Notes: generated by a model not told the origin, from the sequence alone. Numbered from the stretch's first letter, positions 37,226 through 46,190 are shown. The stretch: DNA of 64,000 bases from Rhodanobacteraceae bacterium (GCA_024234055.1 JACKOW010000002.1:620001-684000); one strand, 5' to 3'. Program-made: numbers and translations.

Positions 37226-37232
37226 GGTCGAT

Positions 37233-37886
37233 GTGAGCCCTGAACCGGTGCCAGTCAAGACGCGTGATCGGATCCTGGCCAAGAGCCTGGAGATGTTCAA
37301 CGCGCAGGGTGAGCCCAACGTCACCACCAATCACATCGCCGACGAGCTCGAGATCAGTCCGGGGAATTTGTACTATCACTTCCGCAACAAGGACGACATC
37401 ATCGAGCAACTGTTCGCGCGCTTCGAGGAGCGTATTGGTGATGCCTTGCTGGTGCCGGAGGGGCGAACTCCCAACCTCGAAGACATGTGGCTGCAGATGC
37501 ACCTGGTGTTCGAGTGCATCTGGGACTATCGCTTCGTCTACCGTGATCTGGTCGATCTGCTCACCCGCAGCCGCAAGCTGAAGATGCATTTCTCGCGCAT
37601 CCTCAAGCGCGCACACGAGAGCATTTCCACGGTCTGCACGGAAATGGTCAAGGCCGGAACGATGCTGGCCAGTCAGCGCGAAATCGAGGCGATTTCGCAG
37701 AACACCGTGGTGCTGACCACTTTCTGGCTCAATTTCCAGCAGATCAAACCGGCGACCAGTGCCAAATCGGAGGTCGATCTGGGCCGCGGGATCTATCAGG
37801 TGATGGTGTTGATCGCGCCCTATCTGAAGTCGGCCGAGCGGGCGCATCTCACGCGTCTGGCCGATCAGTATCTGGGCAGCAACTAA
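37233..37886 (+). CDS. TetR family transcriptional regulator
   Basis: Starting at GTG 37233 the product is 217 residues. The helix-turn-helix is in about 9-55 (ILAKSLEMFNAQGEPNVTTN and ISPGNLYYHFRNKDDIIEQL), typical of TetR. The C-terminal ligand domain (about 70-210) resembles the TetR_C type often near lipid genes. A GTG at 37248 would shorten it by five residues; the in-frame region further upstream overlaps the ACBP gene. Its place after acbP and opposite the acyl-CoA reductase suggests it senses acyl-CoA and controls the locus (inference). A strong stem-loop follows the stop. Confidence 0.88.
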   Translation: MSPEPVPVKTRDRILAKSLEMFNAQGEPNVTTNHIADELEISPGNLYYHFRNKDDIIEQLFARFEERIGDALLVPEGRTPNLEDMWLQMHLVFECIWDYRFVYRDLVDLLTRSRKLKMHFSRILKRAHESISTVCTEMVKAGTMLASQREIEAISQNTVVLTTFWLNFQQIKPATSAKSEVDLGRGIYQVMVLIAPYLKSAERAHLTRLADQYLGSN

Positions 37887-37890
37887 AACA

Positions 37891-37918
37891 CGAAGGGCCG
37901 GATCGCTCCGGCCCTTCG
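37891..37918. terminator. Bidirectional terminator between tetR and phasin genes
   Basis: A perfect 12-bp stem (CGAAGGGCCGGA/TCCGGCCCTTCG) with a TCGC loop lies between convergent genes. On the minus strand it is followed by TGTTTTAG, a short T-run suited to ending the phasin transcript. Confidence 0.8.
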
Positions 37919-37941
37919 GCGACATCAGACCACTGCCTTGA

Positions 37942-38385
37942 TCAGGCAGCCTTGGCTTCGCCGGTCTTGCGCGCAGCCTGCAGCGCCTTGACCTGCTTGT
38001 TGAGCTCGGCCACACGGCGCGACAGCTCCTTGACGTCAGCCTTGGACGGCACGCCCAGACGACCCAGCACGCGGGTCACCTGACCGCCGACCACGGTTTC
38101 GACCTGGCTCAGATTGGCGGCAGCGCGCTGCTGCACCTTGCCGATCACGCCTTCGACCTGCTGGCGAACGTCTGCAACCTTGCCTTCGGCCAGCTTCAAC
38201 GCGCGACCGCGCAGCTCCTGGCCCTGCTCCAGCAGATTGCCGACGAAGCTGGCACCCTGCTTGCGGGTGATCGACACTGCGCCAATCGACGCCAGCAGCA
38301 GATCACGCGCGTTGTCGCGCACTTCGTTGACTTCGCGCTTGGCCTTGCGCACCACTTTCTTGCCGGCGAGCTTTTTCGTAGCCAT
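37942..38385 (-). CDS. Phasin-like polyhydroxyalkanoate/lipid granule-associated protein
   Basis: The product is 147 residues from the ATG at 38385, which has GAGGAG upstream (an in-frame ATG at 38400 lacks one). A Lys-rich N-terminus (KKLAGKKVVRKAKREV) precedes an amphipathic helical region without membrane segments (about 20-125), with the phasin-family pattern seen in PhaI/PhaF-like proteins, and a C-terminal coiled coil (VKELSRRVAELNKQVKAL). Such proteins coat PHA granules, and some phasins also coat triacylglycerol bodies. No PHA synthase is in the window while wax-ester genes are, so the target granule is open. It converges on tetR. Confidence 0.78.
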   Translation of the reverse strand: MATKKLAGKKVVRKAKREVNEVRDNARDLLLASIGAVSITRKQGASFVGNLLEQGQELRGRALKLAEGKVADVRQQVEGVIGKVQQRAAANLSQVETVVGGQVTRVLGRLGVPSKADVKELSRRVAELNKQVKALQAARKTGEAKAA

Positions 38386-38711
38386 GGTAAAACTCCTCAT
38401 TGATGGAAACTGAGCGCCACATCACTCGCGCTTGACAGTCAAAGTAAGCCCTGCACATAGAACAATCACACTAAGCGTTCCTTGCGCACTCTGCGGCATT
38501 CAGCTTAGAGAAGCTCAGCTTCATGCCCCCGGATCATTCCCGAGTCTTGAACTGACTCCACCTATTTGTGGTCGCGCAATCCGACCCACTCAGGTTTCCG
38601 CACGCTCTGACCCTGCCGAGAATCGAAGTTCGCTGACGACCCGGAAATCGATCCCTTCCTTCCACCGGGGAACGCGCAGCCAAGCCTCCTTTTCCGAATG
38701 GCGAGATTTCG
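38386..38711. other. 326-bp divergent intergenic region, no gene seen
   Basis: This region separates the phasin (minus) and TonB receptor (plus) genes and must hold both promoters. I see an 11-bp palindrome TTGACAGTCAA at 38432-38442, which could be an operator, and no convincing Fur box, repeat or RNA. Confidence 0.4.
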
Positions 38712-40901
38712 ATGACGACTCATCCATTGTTCCGCGGCCTGGCCTTGGCTTTGCTGGCTGGCGCAGGCGCCTGTCAGGGCGCTGAATCGACAAGCACCAC
38801 CCCGGCCAAGCCTGCCGAGGATCCCGCTCAGGATGCGCAGACGCTGGACGCGATCACGGTTCGGGAGCGCCCCTGGCTCTTCAACATCGAAACCAAGCGG
38901 GCTCACCTGCTTCCGGAGGTGGATGGCACCACGATCACCGTGACCAAGAAGAACTCCGTGGTCAAGCTGGCCGATCAGCCTGAGGTGATCGACAACAACC
39001 TGCGCGCGCTGTTCGCGCGCCTGCCCGGGTTGTTCATCTCCGAGCAGCAGACCCCGTCCCAGGGCAACATGAACTATCGGGGTATCGGCAATCCACAAGA
39101 AGGCGAATACGTGCTTTCGCTCCAGGACGGCATCCCGATCCAGAGCGACTGGATTGGCTTCCCGACCCTGTACTATCTGCCTGTGCCACAGTCCATCGAG
39201 TCGATTGCCTTGATCAGAGGCGGCTCCAGTCTGCTCTATGGCCCCGAGCCTGGTCCCGTCGTCAACTACATCACGCGCAAGCCACCGGCCGATCGCGAAC
39301 TGGCCGGGCGCAGCGATCAAGTCTTCGGCAGCCACTCACTCTGGTCCAGTTTCAACGAACTGGGTGGCACGGTGGGCGCCTGGGACTATCTGGTGAACAT
39401 TGCCCATCGCCAATCCGACGGCGAGCGCCGCAATGCCGATTACGATGTCGATTCCAGCGACATGCACCTGGGCTACACCTTTGCCCCTGAACAACACCTC
39501 AGCCTGGATGTCCACGCCTATCGCCTGGACAGTGGTGAGGCCGGTCGCCTCAGCCTGCCGCAATATCTGGCCGACGAGGACACCGTACCAGGCCCGTTCA
39601 ATCGCACCTGGGTAGACCGATACACCGTCTCGCTGAGCTACGAGGGCCAGTTGGACGACACTACCCAGATGACCAGCAAGCTCTGGACCGGTTATCAGGA
39701 TCTGGCACATCGCACGGCCAGCGCCTTCGTGGCACCGCAGCCGCCGCCCGCCACGACCATTCTCGAAAACCAGAAATTCCATTACACCGGGCTGGACACG
39801 CGTGTCCTGCACCGCTGGGGACAGGGAAGCGCGCTCAGCGCCGGTTTCGTCGTCTACCAATCCGACAGCCCGTGGAAGCAGACCATCGATACCGACCTGC
39901 TGGCGCGGCGCAACGACCACGACGGGGTGCCGCGCCTGCGTCAGGAACGCAGCAACGACTACTGGGCGGTCTTTGCCGAGAACGTGTTCCGATTCGGGCG
40001 CTTTCATATCGTGCCGTCGGTACGTTTCGAGCGCGAGCGGCTGGGCGTTTCCGAAACCGTGCGCCCATCCAACCTGACCCGTCCATTGATCAATCAGGAT
40101 TACCGCCGCAGCGTGCCACTCTGGGGTCTGGGATTCGGCAATGACTTTGGCGTGGGTCACGAGACCTATGTCAACATCTCCAAAGGCTACCGGCCGCTGC
40201 GCTGGCTTGATGTGGCCGGCCCCTTCGGCAATCTCAATGTCGAACAGAATCAACCGGATCCAGCAGAAGCGACCAGCTTCGAGGCGGGCGTGCACGGTTG
40301 GCCGCAGACCGGCTTCTACTACGACATCAGCCTGTTCCAGACCAATTTCAAGAATCGCATCGAATCACGCCAGATCAATGCCACCGACGTCGTCAATGTC
40401 AACACCGGCGACACCCGGCACCGTGGCCTGGAGGCCGAGGGCGAATATGACTTCTGGGCCGGACGTGAGCGCGGTGCCGATGGCAGTCATCTGATCCTGT
40501 TTGCCAATGTCTCCATACTGGATGCGGAGTTCACGCGCAGCCTGAACGGCTCCCAGGTGGGCAACGAGCCCGCCTTTGCGCCCTCCTACATCGCCCGTGC
40601 GGGACTGACCTGGCGCAAGGACAATGCCTACCTGCTGTCGTTGAGCGCCGTGAGTGTGGACAGCCAGTACTGGCAGGACAGCAATCTCCCCCGAGGATCG
40701 GGAAACAGCTTTGTCCCGGCGATAGTGCCCTCCTACACGGTGATCGATCTGGCCGGCGACTATCGGTTGTCGCCGCACTGGAAACTGCTGGGCGGCGTAT
40801 CCAATCTGGGCGATCGTCAGTACTACGCCCGCGCCTTCACCACCGGGCTGGAGCCGGCCAATCGCCGGACCTGGTACGCCGGGATTTCGTGGATGTTCTG
40901 A
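38712..40901 (+). CDS. TonB-dependent outer membrane receptor (FecA-like)
   Basis: The 729-residue product has a signal peptide (about 1-24). A possible TonB box region around DAITVRERP is followed by a plug domain (about 75-200: NYRGIGNPQEGEYVLSLQDG, RGGSSLLYGPEPGPVVNYIT) and a 22-strand-type barrel ending in the aromatic residue of AGISWMF, as required for BAM insertion. It resembles FecA/iron-siderophore receptors, but no ferric-uptake regulator, FecI/R pair or ABC importer is adjacent. The ligand cannot be named. Because it sits among lipid genes, a hydrophobic ligand is conceivable. Confidence 0.9.
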   Translation: MTTHPLFRGLALALLAGAGACQGAESTSTTPAKPAEDPAQDAQTLDAITVRERPWLFNIETKRAHLLPEVDGTTITVTKKNSVVKLADQPEVIDNNLRALFARLPGLFISEQQTPSQGNMNYRGIGNPQEGEYVLSLQDGIPIQSDWIGFPTLYYLPVPQSIESIALIRGGSSLLYGPEPGPVVNYITRKPPADRELAGRSDQVFGSHSLWSSFNELGGTVGAWDYLVNIAHRQSDGERRNADYDVDSSDMHLGYTFAPEQHLSLDVHAYRLDSGEAGRLSLPQYLADEDTVPGPFNRTWVDRYTVSLSYEGQLDDTTQMTSKLWTGYQDLAHRTASAFVAPQPPPATTILENQKFHYTGLDTRVLHRWGQGSALSAGFVVYQSDSPWKQTIDTDLLARRNDHDGVPRLRQERSNDYWAVFAENVFRFGRFHIVPSVRFERERLGVSETVRPSNLTRPLINQDYRRSVPLWGLGFGNDFGVGHETYVNISKGYRPLRWLDVAGPFGNLNVEQNQPDPAEATSFEAGVHGWPQTGFYYDISLFQTNFKNRIESRQINATDVVNVNTGDTRHRGLEAEGEYDFWAGRERGADGSHLILFANVSILDAEFTRSLNGSQVGNEPAFAPSYIARAGLTWRKDNAYLLSLSAVSVDSQYWQDSNLPRGSGNSFVPAIVPSYTVIDLAGDYRLSPHWKLLGGVSNLGDRQYYARAFTTGLEPANRRTWYAGISWMF

Positions 40902-41056
40902 GCCTGCGTGGCGGGTCGGCACTCGCCGCAGCACCGACGGACGCTGCGGCGATTCCGGCCAGGGACCACGGCCTGCACGCCTGCGCCGCAGCGGCCACTT
41001 GCTCCGGTCGTCCTGATTGACCATGCTCTGTGCTTCTGATCAATCGGGGAATCCGG

Positions 41057-41905
41057 ATGGCTGCGAAGAAATGGGTCAAGTTTCCGCACGGCGATGCAGC
41101 TTTTGACTACGCCGGCGCCAAATTGAGCAAAGCCTGGGCGCGACTGCACGCCGGCGACCAGGAGCCTTTCCCCGACAAGAAGCACGTGGCGGCACTGCAG
41201 AAGAAGCATCCGGCGCTGAAGGATTGCGGTGACGCCGACGCGGTGGCCGCAGCCATGCAGGAGGCCTGGCGTGATTTTCATCGCGGCGAGTTCCAGAAGG
41301 CCACCGAGGCCGCCGATGCGCTGGGCGTGATCGCAGCCACCATCGCCAACAAGGCCGAGGGCATCTACGCCACCTATCTGGCCAAGGAAGCCGATCGTGT
41401 CGGTCACTTCGAGCATTGCGCCAAGCGCGCCGAGGCCGCGATCAAGGCCATGCCTGACGATGCCAATGCCCATTACTTCCACGCCTTTGCACTGGGCCGC
41501 TACAGCCAGTGCATCTCGATCACCAAGGCGTTGGCGCAGGGTCTGGGCGGCAAGATCAAGGAGAGCCTGGAGCGCACCCTGAAGCTGTCACCGGCGCATG
41601 CCGAGGCGCATACCGCCATGGGCCTGTATCACGCCGAGATCATCGACAAGATCGGCGCATTGATTGGGGGCATGACCTACGGCGCCAAGACTGATACCGG
41701 CATCAAGCACTTTCAGGAAGCGCTCAAGCTGACGCCGCAGGCGCCCATCGCTCATATCGAGTACGGCAATGGTCTGCTGATGATGTTCGGCAAGAAGCGC
41801 ACCAGCGACGCGCTCAAGGCCTACCAGGACGCGGTGGCCATCAAGCCGGCGGACGCCATGGAGGCGCTGGATATCGAGGAAGCTCGGGGCGAACTCGAAG
41901 ACTGA
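41057..41905 (+). CDS. Tetratricopeptide-repeat protein
   Basis: The 282-residue soluble protein has TPR-like helical pairs from about 75 to 275 (AEAAIKAMPDDANAHYFHAF, LKLSPAHAEAHTAMGLYHAE, LKLTPQAPIAHIEYGNGLLM). No signal peptide is evident, so it is probably cytoplasmic. ATG 41057 is preceded by GGGGA; an in-frame start at 41030 is less likely. Function is unknown. A stem-loop follows, shared with the convergent secreted-protein gene. Confidence 0.8.
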   Translation: MAAKKWVKFPHGDAAFDYAGAKLSKAWARLHAGDQEPFPDKKHVAALQKKHPALKDCGDADAVAAAMQEAWRDFHRGEFQKATEAADALGVIAATIANKAEGIYATYLAKEADRVGHFEHCAKRAEAAIKAMPDDANAHYFHAFALGRYSQCISITKALAQGLGGKIKESLERTLKLSPAHAEAHTAMGLYHAEIIDKIGALIGGMTYGAKTDTGIKHFQEALKLTPQAPIAHIEYGNGLLMMFGKKRTSDALKAYQDAVAIKPADAMEALDIEEARGELED

Positions 41906-41926
41906 ACTCTGCCCCCGACACCTACC

Positions 41927-41948
41927 TGCAGCCCGCACTCGGGCTGCA
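41927..41948. terminator. Stem-loop between convergent genes
   Basis: A perfect 9-bp stem (TGCAGCCCG/CGGGCTGCA) with loop CACT lies 21 nt after the TPR gene. There is only a weak T-rich tail. Confidence 0.5.
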
Positions 41949-41986
41949 TGCCTGATTTCGACGCCTTCAGTCAGAGGCCGCGGGAA

Positions 41987-43363
41987 TCAGGGGGCGGAAT
42001 TCTCGAAGCCGTTGTCCCAGATCATCGGCTGCACGAAGGCCGTCGGCGATACCGGCACATCGGCTGACAGACACCATTCGCGCAGAGAGCCGGCCTTGCC
42101 GTTGGCATTGGTGTCCTCGACTGTCAGTCGCCAATTGCCACCACCCTCGGTGGCTGCAAAAGACGACAGCGCCTGCACCGGCGAGATGGCACCGCTGATG
42201 GCCGGCTCCTGATTCTTGCAGGCCGACACGGCAGAGATGGCACCGTCGCGGAACACCGCCTGGATGCGCCGACCCGAACAGTTCGCGCCACTGGGGCGAT
42301 CCATCAGCAGCAAGGGGCCTGCGCTGTCCGGTGAGGTCTTGGTCAGTGAAATCCGCAGATCGCTGACCTGAGCATGATCGATGTGCACGGTGACGCGCAG
42401 ATTGGGCACCAGGGATCCCGGATTCACACCCAGTGTGGACACATCGAAATTGGCCACACCGCCATCGGGAATGCTGCCGCCGGTGGTGAAACAAGCCTGT
42501 GCGGTGCGGAAGAAGGGACGCGAAGGCGTCGATGCCAGCTCATCGCTGAGGCCGCAGATATTTCGGCCAATCACTCGATATTCATAGGCGGTATCGCGTG
42601 CCAGCGTGATGGGCAATTGCAAGGTATTCGATGTACCCGACGAGCAATAGAGGCTGCTGCCACAGGCGGTTGTCGTGGGCGCGAATGGCATCGCTGACGT
42701 GCACTCGGAGTTGTTTGTTGCCGCCGCATTGCTGCAAGGAGCAACGTCGAAGCGCACGCTTTCGGGCGTTCCCGACTGACTCCAGGCAAACCAGGGCCGC
42801 GTTGGCATGTCCAGAGCGCCATCTGGCACCTCACGATAAACCGTGGGATAGGGTTCGAATATCGTCTCGATCTGCACTGGCAGAGAAGCCGTCAATACAG
42901 GCTGTCCAAAGAAACCCGAGGTCCGTCCACGGAAGGTGAGTGTTTGCACGCCGAGGGTATTGACTGGCCCTGTCAGCAAGCCGACATCAACGTTCTTGTA
43001 GACCGGCCCGGTGCCCGATGTCGCCGGCACCAGAGCCGGGTTCGGGTTCACACCCTGCATGTAGTAATAGGGATAGAAGGTCGAGCCCGGCTCCGTGTAG
43101 ATGTACTCCTGAAATGTATTGTTCCAGGTGTACCGAAAGCGCAGTGCCATGCCGCTGTTTCCATCGCCATTGAGCCGGCACATGCTGTACGGCGGTACGG
43201 TGTCGGCAAAGCCGGCAGGATAGAGTGGCGTATAGACGATGGCCCGGTCGAGGCGCATCTGGAAGTTCTGCGCCTGGGCATGTCCGGACTGCGGCACGCA
43301 CGCCAGTACCACCGCCAAAGTGGATGCCAACAGGCTCATGCGAATGAAAATCTTCTCGGCCAT
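41987..43363 (-). CDS. Secreted protein with C-terminal P/Homo B domain
   Basis: From ATG 43363 (GGGAGG upstream) the product is 458 residues with a signal peptide ending near GHAQA. The middle (about 40-310) is beta-rich with several Cys and Ig/fibronectin-like sequence but no known domain I can name. Residues about 325-440 form a proprotein-convertase P domain (RVTVHIDHAQVSDLRISLTK, GGNWRLTVEDTNANGKAGSL, REWCLSAD). P domains usually accompany subtilases, yet no catalytic triad is present here. The tail is MIWDNGFENSAP, a variant of the NGFE terminus of two other secreted proteins in the window. Confidence 0.82.
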   Translation of the reverse strand: MAEKIFIRMSLLASTLAVVLACVPQSGHAQAQNFQMRLDRAIVYTPLYPAGFADTVPPYSMCRLNGDGNSGMALRFRYTWNNTFQEYIYTEPGSTFYPYYYMQGVNPNPALVPATSGTGPVYKNVDVGLLTGPVNTLGVQTLTFRGRTSGFFGQPVLTASLPVQIETIFEPYPTVYREVPDGALDMPTRPWFAWSQSGTPESVRFDVAPCSNAAATNNSECTSAMPFAPTTTACGSSLYCSSGTSNTLQLPITLARDTAYEYRVIGRNICGLSDELASTPSRPFFRTAQACFTTGGSIPDGGVANFDVSTLGVNPGSLVPNLRVTVHIDHAQVSDLRISLTKTSPDSAGPLLLMDRPSGANCSGRRIQAVFRDGAISAVSACKNQEPAISGAISPVQALSSFAATEGGGNWRLTVEDTNANGKAGSLREWCLSADVPVSPTAFVQPMIWDNGFENSAP

Positions 43364-43634
43364 TTTGGCCCTCCCGCCCTTCTGGGTCAGATCACCATAG
43401 GATAGGGCATTTAGAATCAAGCACAAAGCATCAACTGCTCAGGTGGTTTGGCAGGTTGGAACTGGATCTGCCATCAATGACCTTAGTGTAAGCCCGAAGT
43501 GGCGTCTGTGCGCTCTCTCACGAAGCCTGCAGAGCCCGCTGCGAAAGGCTCCTCGCGCAGCGCATGCTCTGGCCTGATCCTCTGACGGAGACCCGGGAAG
43601 CGTGGCCCGAGACTGCGCACGGGCCGTGAACTGC

Positions 43635-43725
43635 GGGCTTCAAGGAGGGACGCGCGCCTGCGCGGCCGATGTTGCCGTGACCTCCCCGTAGCCCGAAGAG
43701 CGGCGCCGCAGGCGCGGCGCCCTCC
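43635..43725. repeat. Inverted pair of GTAGCCCGAAG/GGAGGGACGCGCGCC repeats
   Basis: GGGCTTCAAGGAGGGACGCG at 43635-43654 continues into CGCCTGCGCGGCCG and matches 23763-23788 on the other strand. At 43688-43725 GTAGCCCGAAGAGCGGCGCC is followed by GCAGGCGCGGCGCCCTCC, which can form a hairpin. Another GTAAGCCCGAAGTGGCG fragment is at 43489. These fill much of the 427-bp spacer 43364-43790, where I see no gene. Confidence 0.65.
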
Positions 43726-43790
43726 ACAAGGCGCTGGAGCCTCGACAGGCCAAACAGCTCGCCGAGACAACGCCGGAGGGAGCTGGCGAC

Positions 43791-45380
43791 CTAGGCCTTC
43801 GGCTTGGCCGCAGCCTTCCCCCTGGCCGCAGCCTTCGGCTTTGCCGCCGCCTTCGGCTTGGTCGCCGTTTTCCGCCTTGTCGCCTTGGGCTTTGTCGATG
43901 CCTTTGAGGTCACAACATCGATCAGCGTGTGCTCGGCGCTGTCTGCCGTGATAGGCGCCTCGCCTTCGTGCATCAGCGCAATCAGCAGCAGTTTCTCCAG
44001 TTCGGCGCCGAAGCGCTGGATGATCTGCTCGGGATCGGGCACCAGCTTGCTGTCGGAGATCAGTCCGAAATAGACCGAATCGGCGTAGCTCAGAATGCTG
44101 ATGCCCATGGCAATCGAGCCGGTCTGCGGTACCCAGAACATCATTTCGCGCACCTGAGCGCCACACAGGTAAAGCGGCGCGGCGGGTCCCGGTACATTGG
44201 TGGCCACGGTGGTGGCCTTGCGGCTCAGCATCTCCAGCGCCGGCCGCTGCAGCATGGCCGGACCGACACCGAGCGCACTCAACAAGCCGTAGGACACCAG
44301 CGCCTGCTTGGAATGCTTGAGCTCATTCATGCTGGCACGCACGGCGTGCACCCGACCCACCGGGTTGGGCTCACCGATGGGCAGATCGAGGAACACCAGA
44401 CCGAAATGGTTGCCGAGTTCGCGCGCGTGCTCCAGCGGCCGCAGGTTCACCGGCACCGTGGCGCGAATCTTCAGCCCATCGACCTCGTCGCCGCGATCGC
44501 GCATGTACGCGCGCATGGCACCGGCGGCGCAGGCCATCAGCACATCGTTGACGGTGGCGCCGAGCGCCTTGCCGGCGGCCTTGACCTCGGGCAGCGGCAG
44601 CGGATTGCACCAGGCCACGCGCTTGAATACCCCGAGGCGCCCCTTGAAGCGTGTGGCCGGATCGTCCGAAAGGGTCAGCGCGTGGATCAGCTCCTTGCCG
44701 ATCTCGGTGGCCTCACGCGTTCCGGTCCGGGCCGTGTCCAGCAAGGTTTCGGCAGCTCCTGCAGGATGCCGCATCCACTCGAAGGCCATGCCCAGCGCCG
44801 ATTCCACAAACTCGGCCGCATGCTCCACACTGTGCCGCGCCGGGGCCAGCAGGCGCTCGAAAATGGTGCCGCCGGCCTGCTTCAGCCTGGACTTGGGATG
44901 AGGCTTGTCGTGCCGCCCTGCCGCCGAGGTATCCATCAGCGACAGCATCACCTGCACCAGGGCGATGCCGTCGGCATAGCAATGATGGATGCGGATCACC
45001 AGCGCGCCGCCGCCCGCGTAGTTCTCGATCAGATGGAACTGCCACAGCGGCTTGCTGGTATCCAGCGGCGAACTGGCCAGATTGCTGACGTATTCCTGCA
45101 GCTCAGACTTGCCCGACGGCCGCGGCAGCGCCGCGCGGCGCACGTGCCAGTTGATGTCGAAGGAATCGTCGGTTTCCCAGAACCACTGTCCGGCCAGCTC
45201 CACGGCGCGCTGGCGGAAGCGCCTGAAGGCCAGGAAGCGCGCCTCGACCGCGCGCTTGAGCTCGCCTACGTCGATGGCATGGTCGAGCACGACCACGCCA
45301 GTGATCATCATCAGATTGGTGGGACGTTCCATCCGCAGCCAGGCGGTGTCCACCTTGGACATGGTCTCATGCTGGGTCAT
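43791..45380 (-). CDS. Wax ester synthase/diacylglycerol acyltransferase (WS/DGAT) with Lys/Ala-rich tail
   Basis: This 529-residue bifunctional acyltransferase is of the Acinetobacter AtfA family (O-acyltransferase WSD1). The catalytic motif HHCYADG is at 132-138, preceded by PLWQFHLIEN and followed by the C-terminal block NVPGPAAPLYLCGA and the GSIAMGISILSYADSVYFGL segment that marks the family. It esterifies fatty alcohol or diacylglycerol with acyl-CoA at the cytoplasmic membrane or lipid body. Residues about 491-529 form a tail of Lys, Ala, Pro, Thr and Arg (KPKAAAKPKAAARGKAAA) absent from standard enzymes and reminiscent of histone H1-like tails. It lies 60 bp after the purine-salvage genes on the same strand and may be read through from them. 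Confidence 0.94.
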   Translation of the reverse strand: MTQHETMSKVDTAWLRMERPTNLMMITGVVVLDHAIDVGELKRAVEARFLAFRRFRQRAVELAGQWFWETDDSFDINWHVRRAALPRPSGKSELQEYVSNLASSPLDTSKPLWQFHLIENYAGGGALVIRIHHCYADGIALVQVMLSLMDTSAAGRHDKPHPKSRLKQAGGTIFERLLAPARHSVEHAAEFVESALGMAFEWMRHPAGAAETLLDTARTGTREATEIGKELIHALTLSDDPATRFKGRLGVFKRVAWCNPLPLPEVKAAGKALGATVNDVLMACAAGAMRAYMRDRGDEVDGLKIRATVPVNLRPLEHARELGNHFGLVFLDLPIGEPNPVGRVHAVRASMNELKHSKQALVSYGLLSALGVGPAMLQRPALEMLSRKATTVATNVPGPAAPLYLCGAQVREMMFWVPQTGSIAMGISILSYADSVYFGLISDSKLVPDPEQIIQRFGAELEKLLLIALMHEGEAPITADSAEHTLIDVVTSKASTKPKATRRKTATKPKAAAKPKAAARGKAAAKPKA

Positions 45381-45440
45381 CGCTGCACCGCCCTGAATTC
45401 GGGTGAATCCGGCGACAGTGATACCACAGCCGCCACCGCA

Positions 45441-46190
45441 CTACAGGCTCGGCAACACCGCATGGACCAGCTTCAGCACCCGATGCATGGCCTGCGCCAG
45501 TGTCTGTTCGATCTCGTGCATGCCGATGACTTCGCTGCCACCGCAGCCGGCCGCGGCATTGGCGACCACGGCGATGGCGGCGTAGTCGATACCGGCCTCG
45601 CGGGCAAGCGCGGCCTCGGGCATCGAGGTCATGCCGACCAGATCGCAGCCGTCGCGGGCCAGTCGCACGATCTCGGCGCGAGTCTCCAGCCGCGGCCCCT
45701 GGGTCACCGCCAGTACACCGCCATCGTGCATCTCGATCGCTGCGCTCTGCGCCGCTTCCAGCAACTTCAGCCGCAGCGCCTGGGTGAAGGGATCGGTGAA
45801 ATCGATGTGCTGGACCGCCTGCCCCTCGACATCGCTGAAACTGCTGATGCGGCCATGGCTGTAGTCGACCACCTGATCCGGCAGCGCCAGCACGCCCGGA
45901 CCGGCCCATTCGGCGATGCCGCCCACGGCATTTATGGCAATGATTCGCCGCACGCCGACCGCCTTCAGCGCCGCAATATTGGCCGCGTAGTTGACCCGAT
46001 GGGGTGCGATGCGATGCGGCGTGCCGTGACGCGCCAGAAAGGCCACGGGCACGGCGGCCATGCTGCCGACCAGCACCGGACTGGACGGCGGGCCATAGGC
46101 GGTGTCCAGATCCAGGGACTGAACCGATTGCAGGTCTGCCAGACGGCCAAAGCCGGTGCCACCGATGATCCCGATATCGGCTCGGCTCAT
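45441..46190 (-). CDS. S-methyl-5'-thioinosine phosphorylase (MTAP/PNP family)
   Basis: The 249-residue product belongs to the PNP/MTAP phosphorylase family: IIGGTGF near the start, phosphate and base-site blocks ARHGTPHRIAPHRVNYAANI, INAVGGIAEW, and TQGPRLETRAEI and GMTSMPEAALAREAGI toward the C-terminus. In gammaproteobacteria with a nagZ neighbour (as in Pseudomonas) this subgroup cleaves methylthioinosine to hypoxanthine and methylthioribose-1-phosphate rather than methylthioadenosine; specificity here is inferred from context. Start ATG 46190 overlaps the phosphoribosyltransferase stop by 4 nt, which can use the hypoxanthine released. Confidence 0.9.
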   Translation of the reverse strand: MSRADIGIIGGTGFGRLADLQSVQSLDLDTAYGPPSSPVLVGSMAAVPVAFLARHGTPHRIAPHRVNYAANIAALKAVGVRRIIAINAVGGIAEWAGPGVLALPDQVVDYSHGRISSFSDVEGQAVQHIDFTDPFTQALRLKLLEAAQSAAIEMHDGGVLAVTQGPRLETRAEIVRLARDGCDLVGMTSMPEAALAREAGIDYAAIAVVANAAAGCGGSEVIGMHEIEQTLAQAMHRVLKLVHAVLPSL

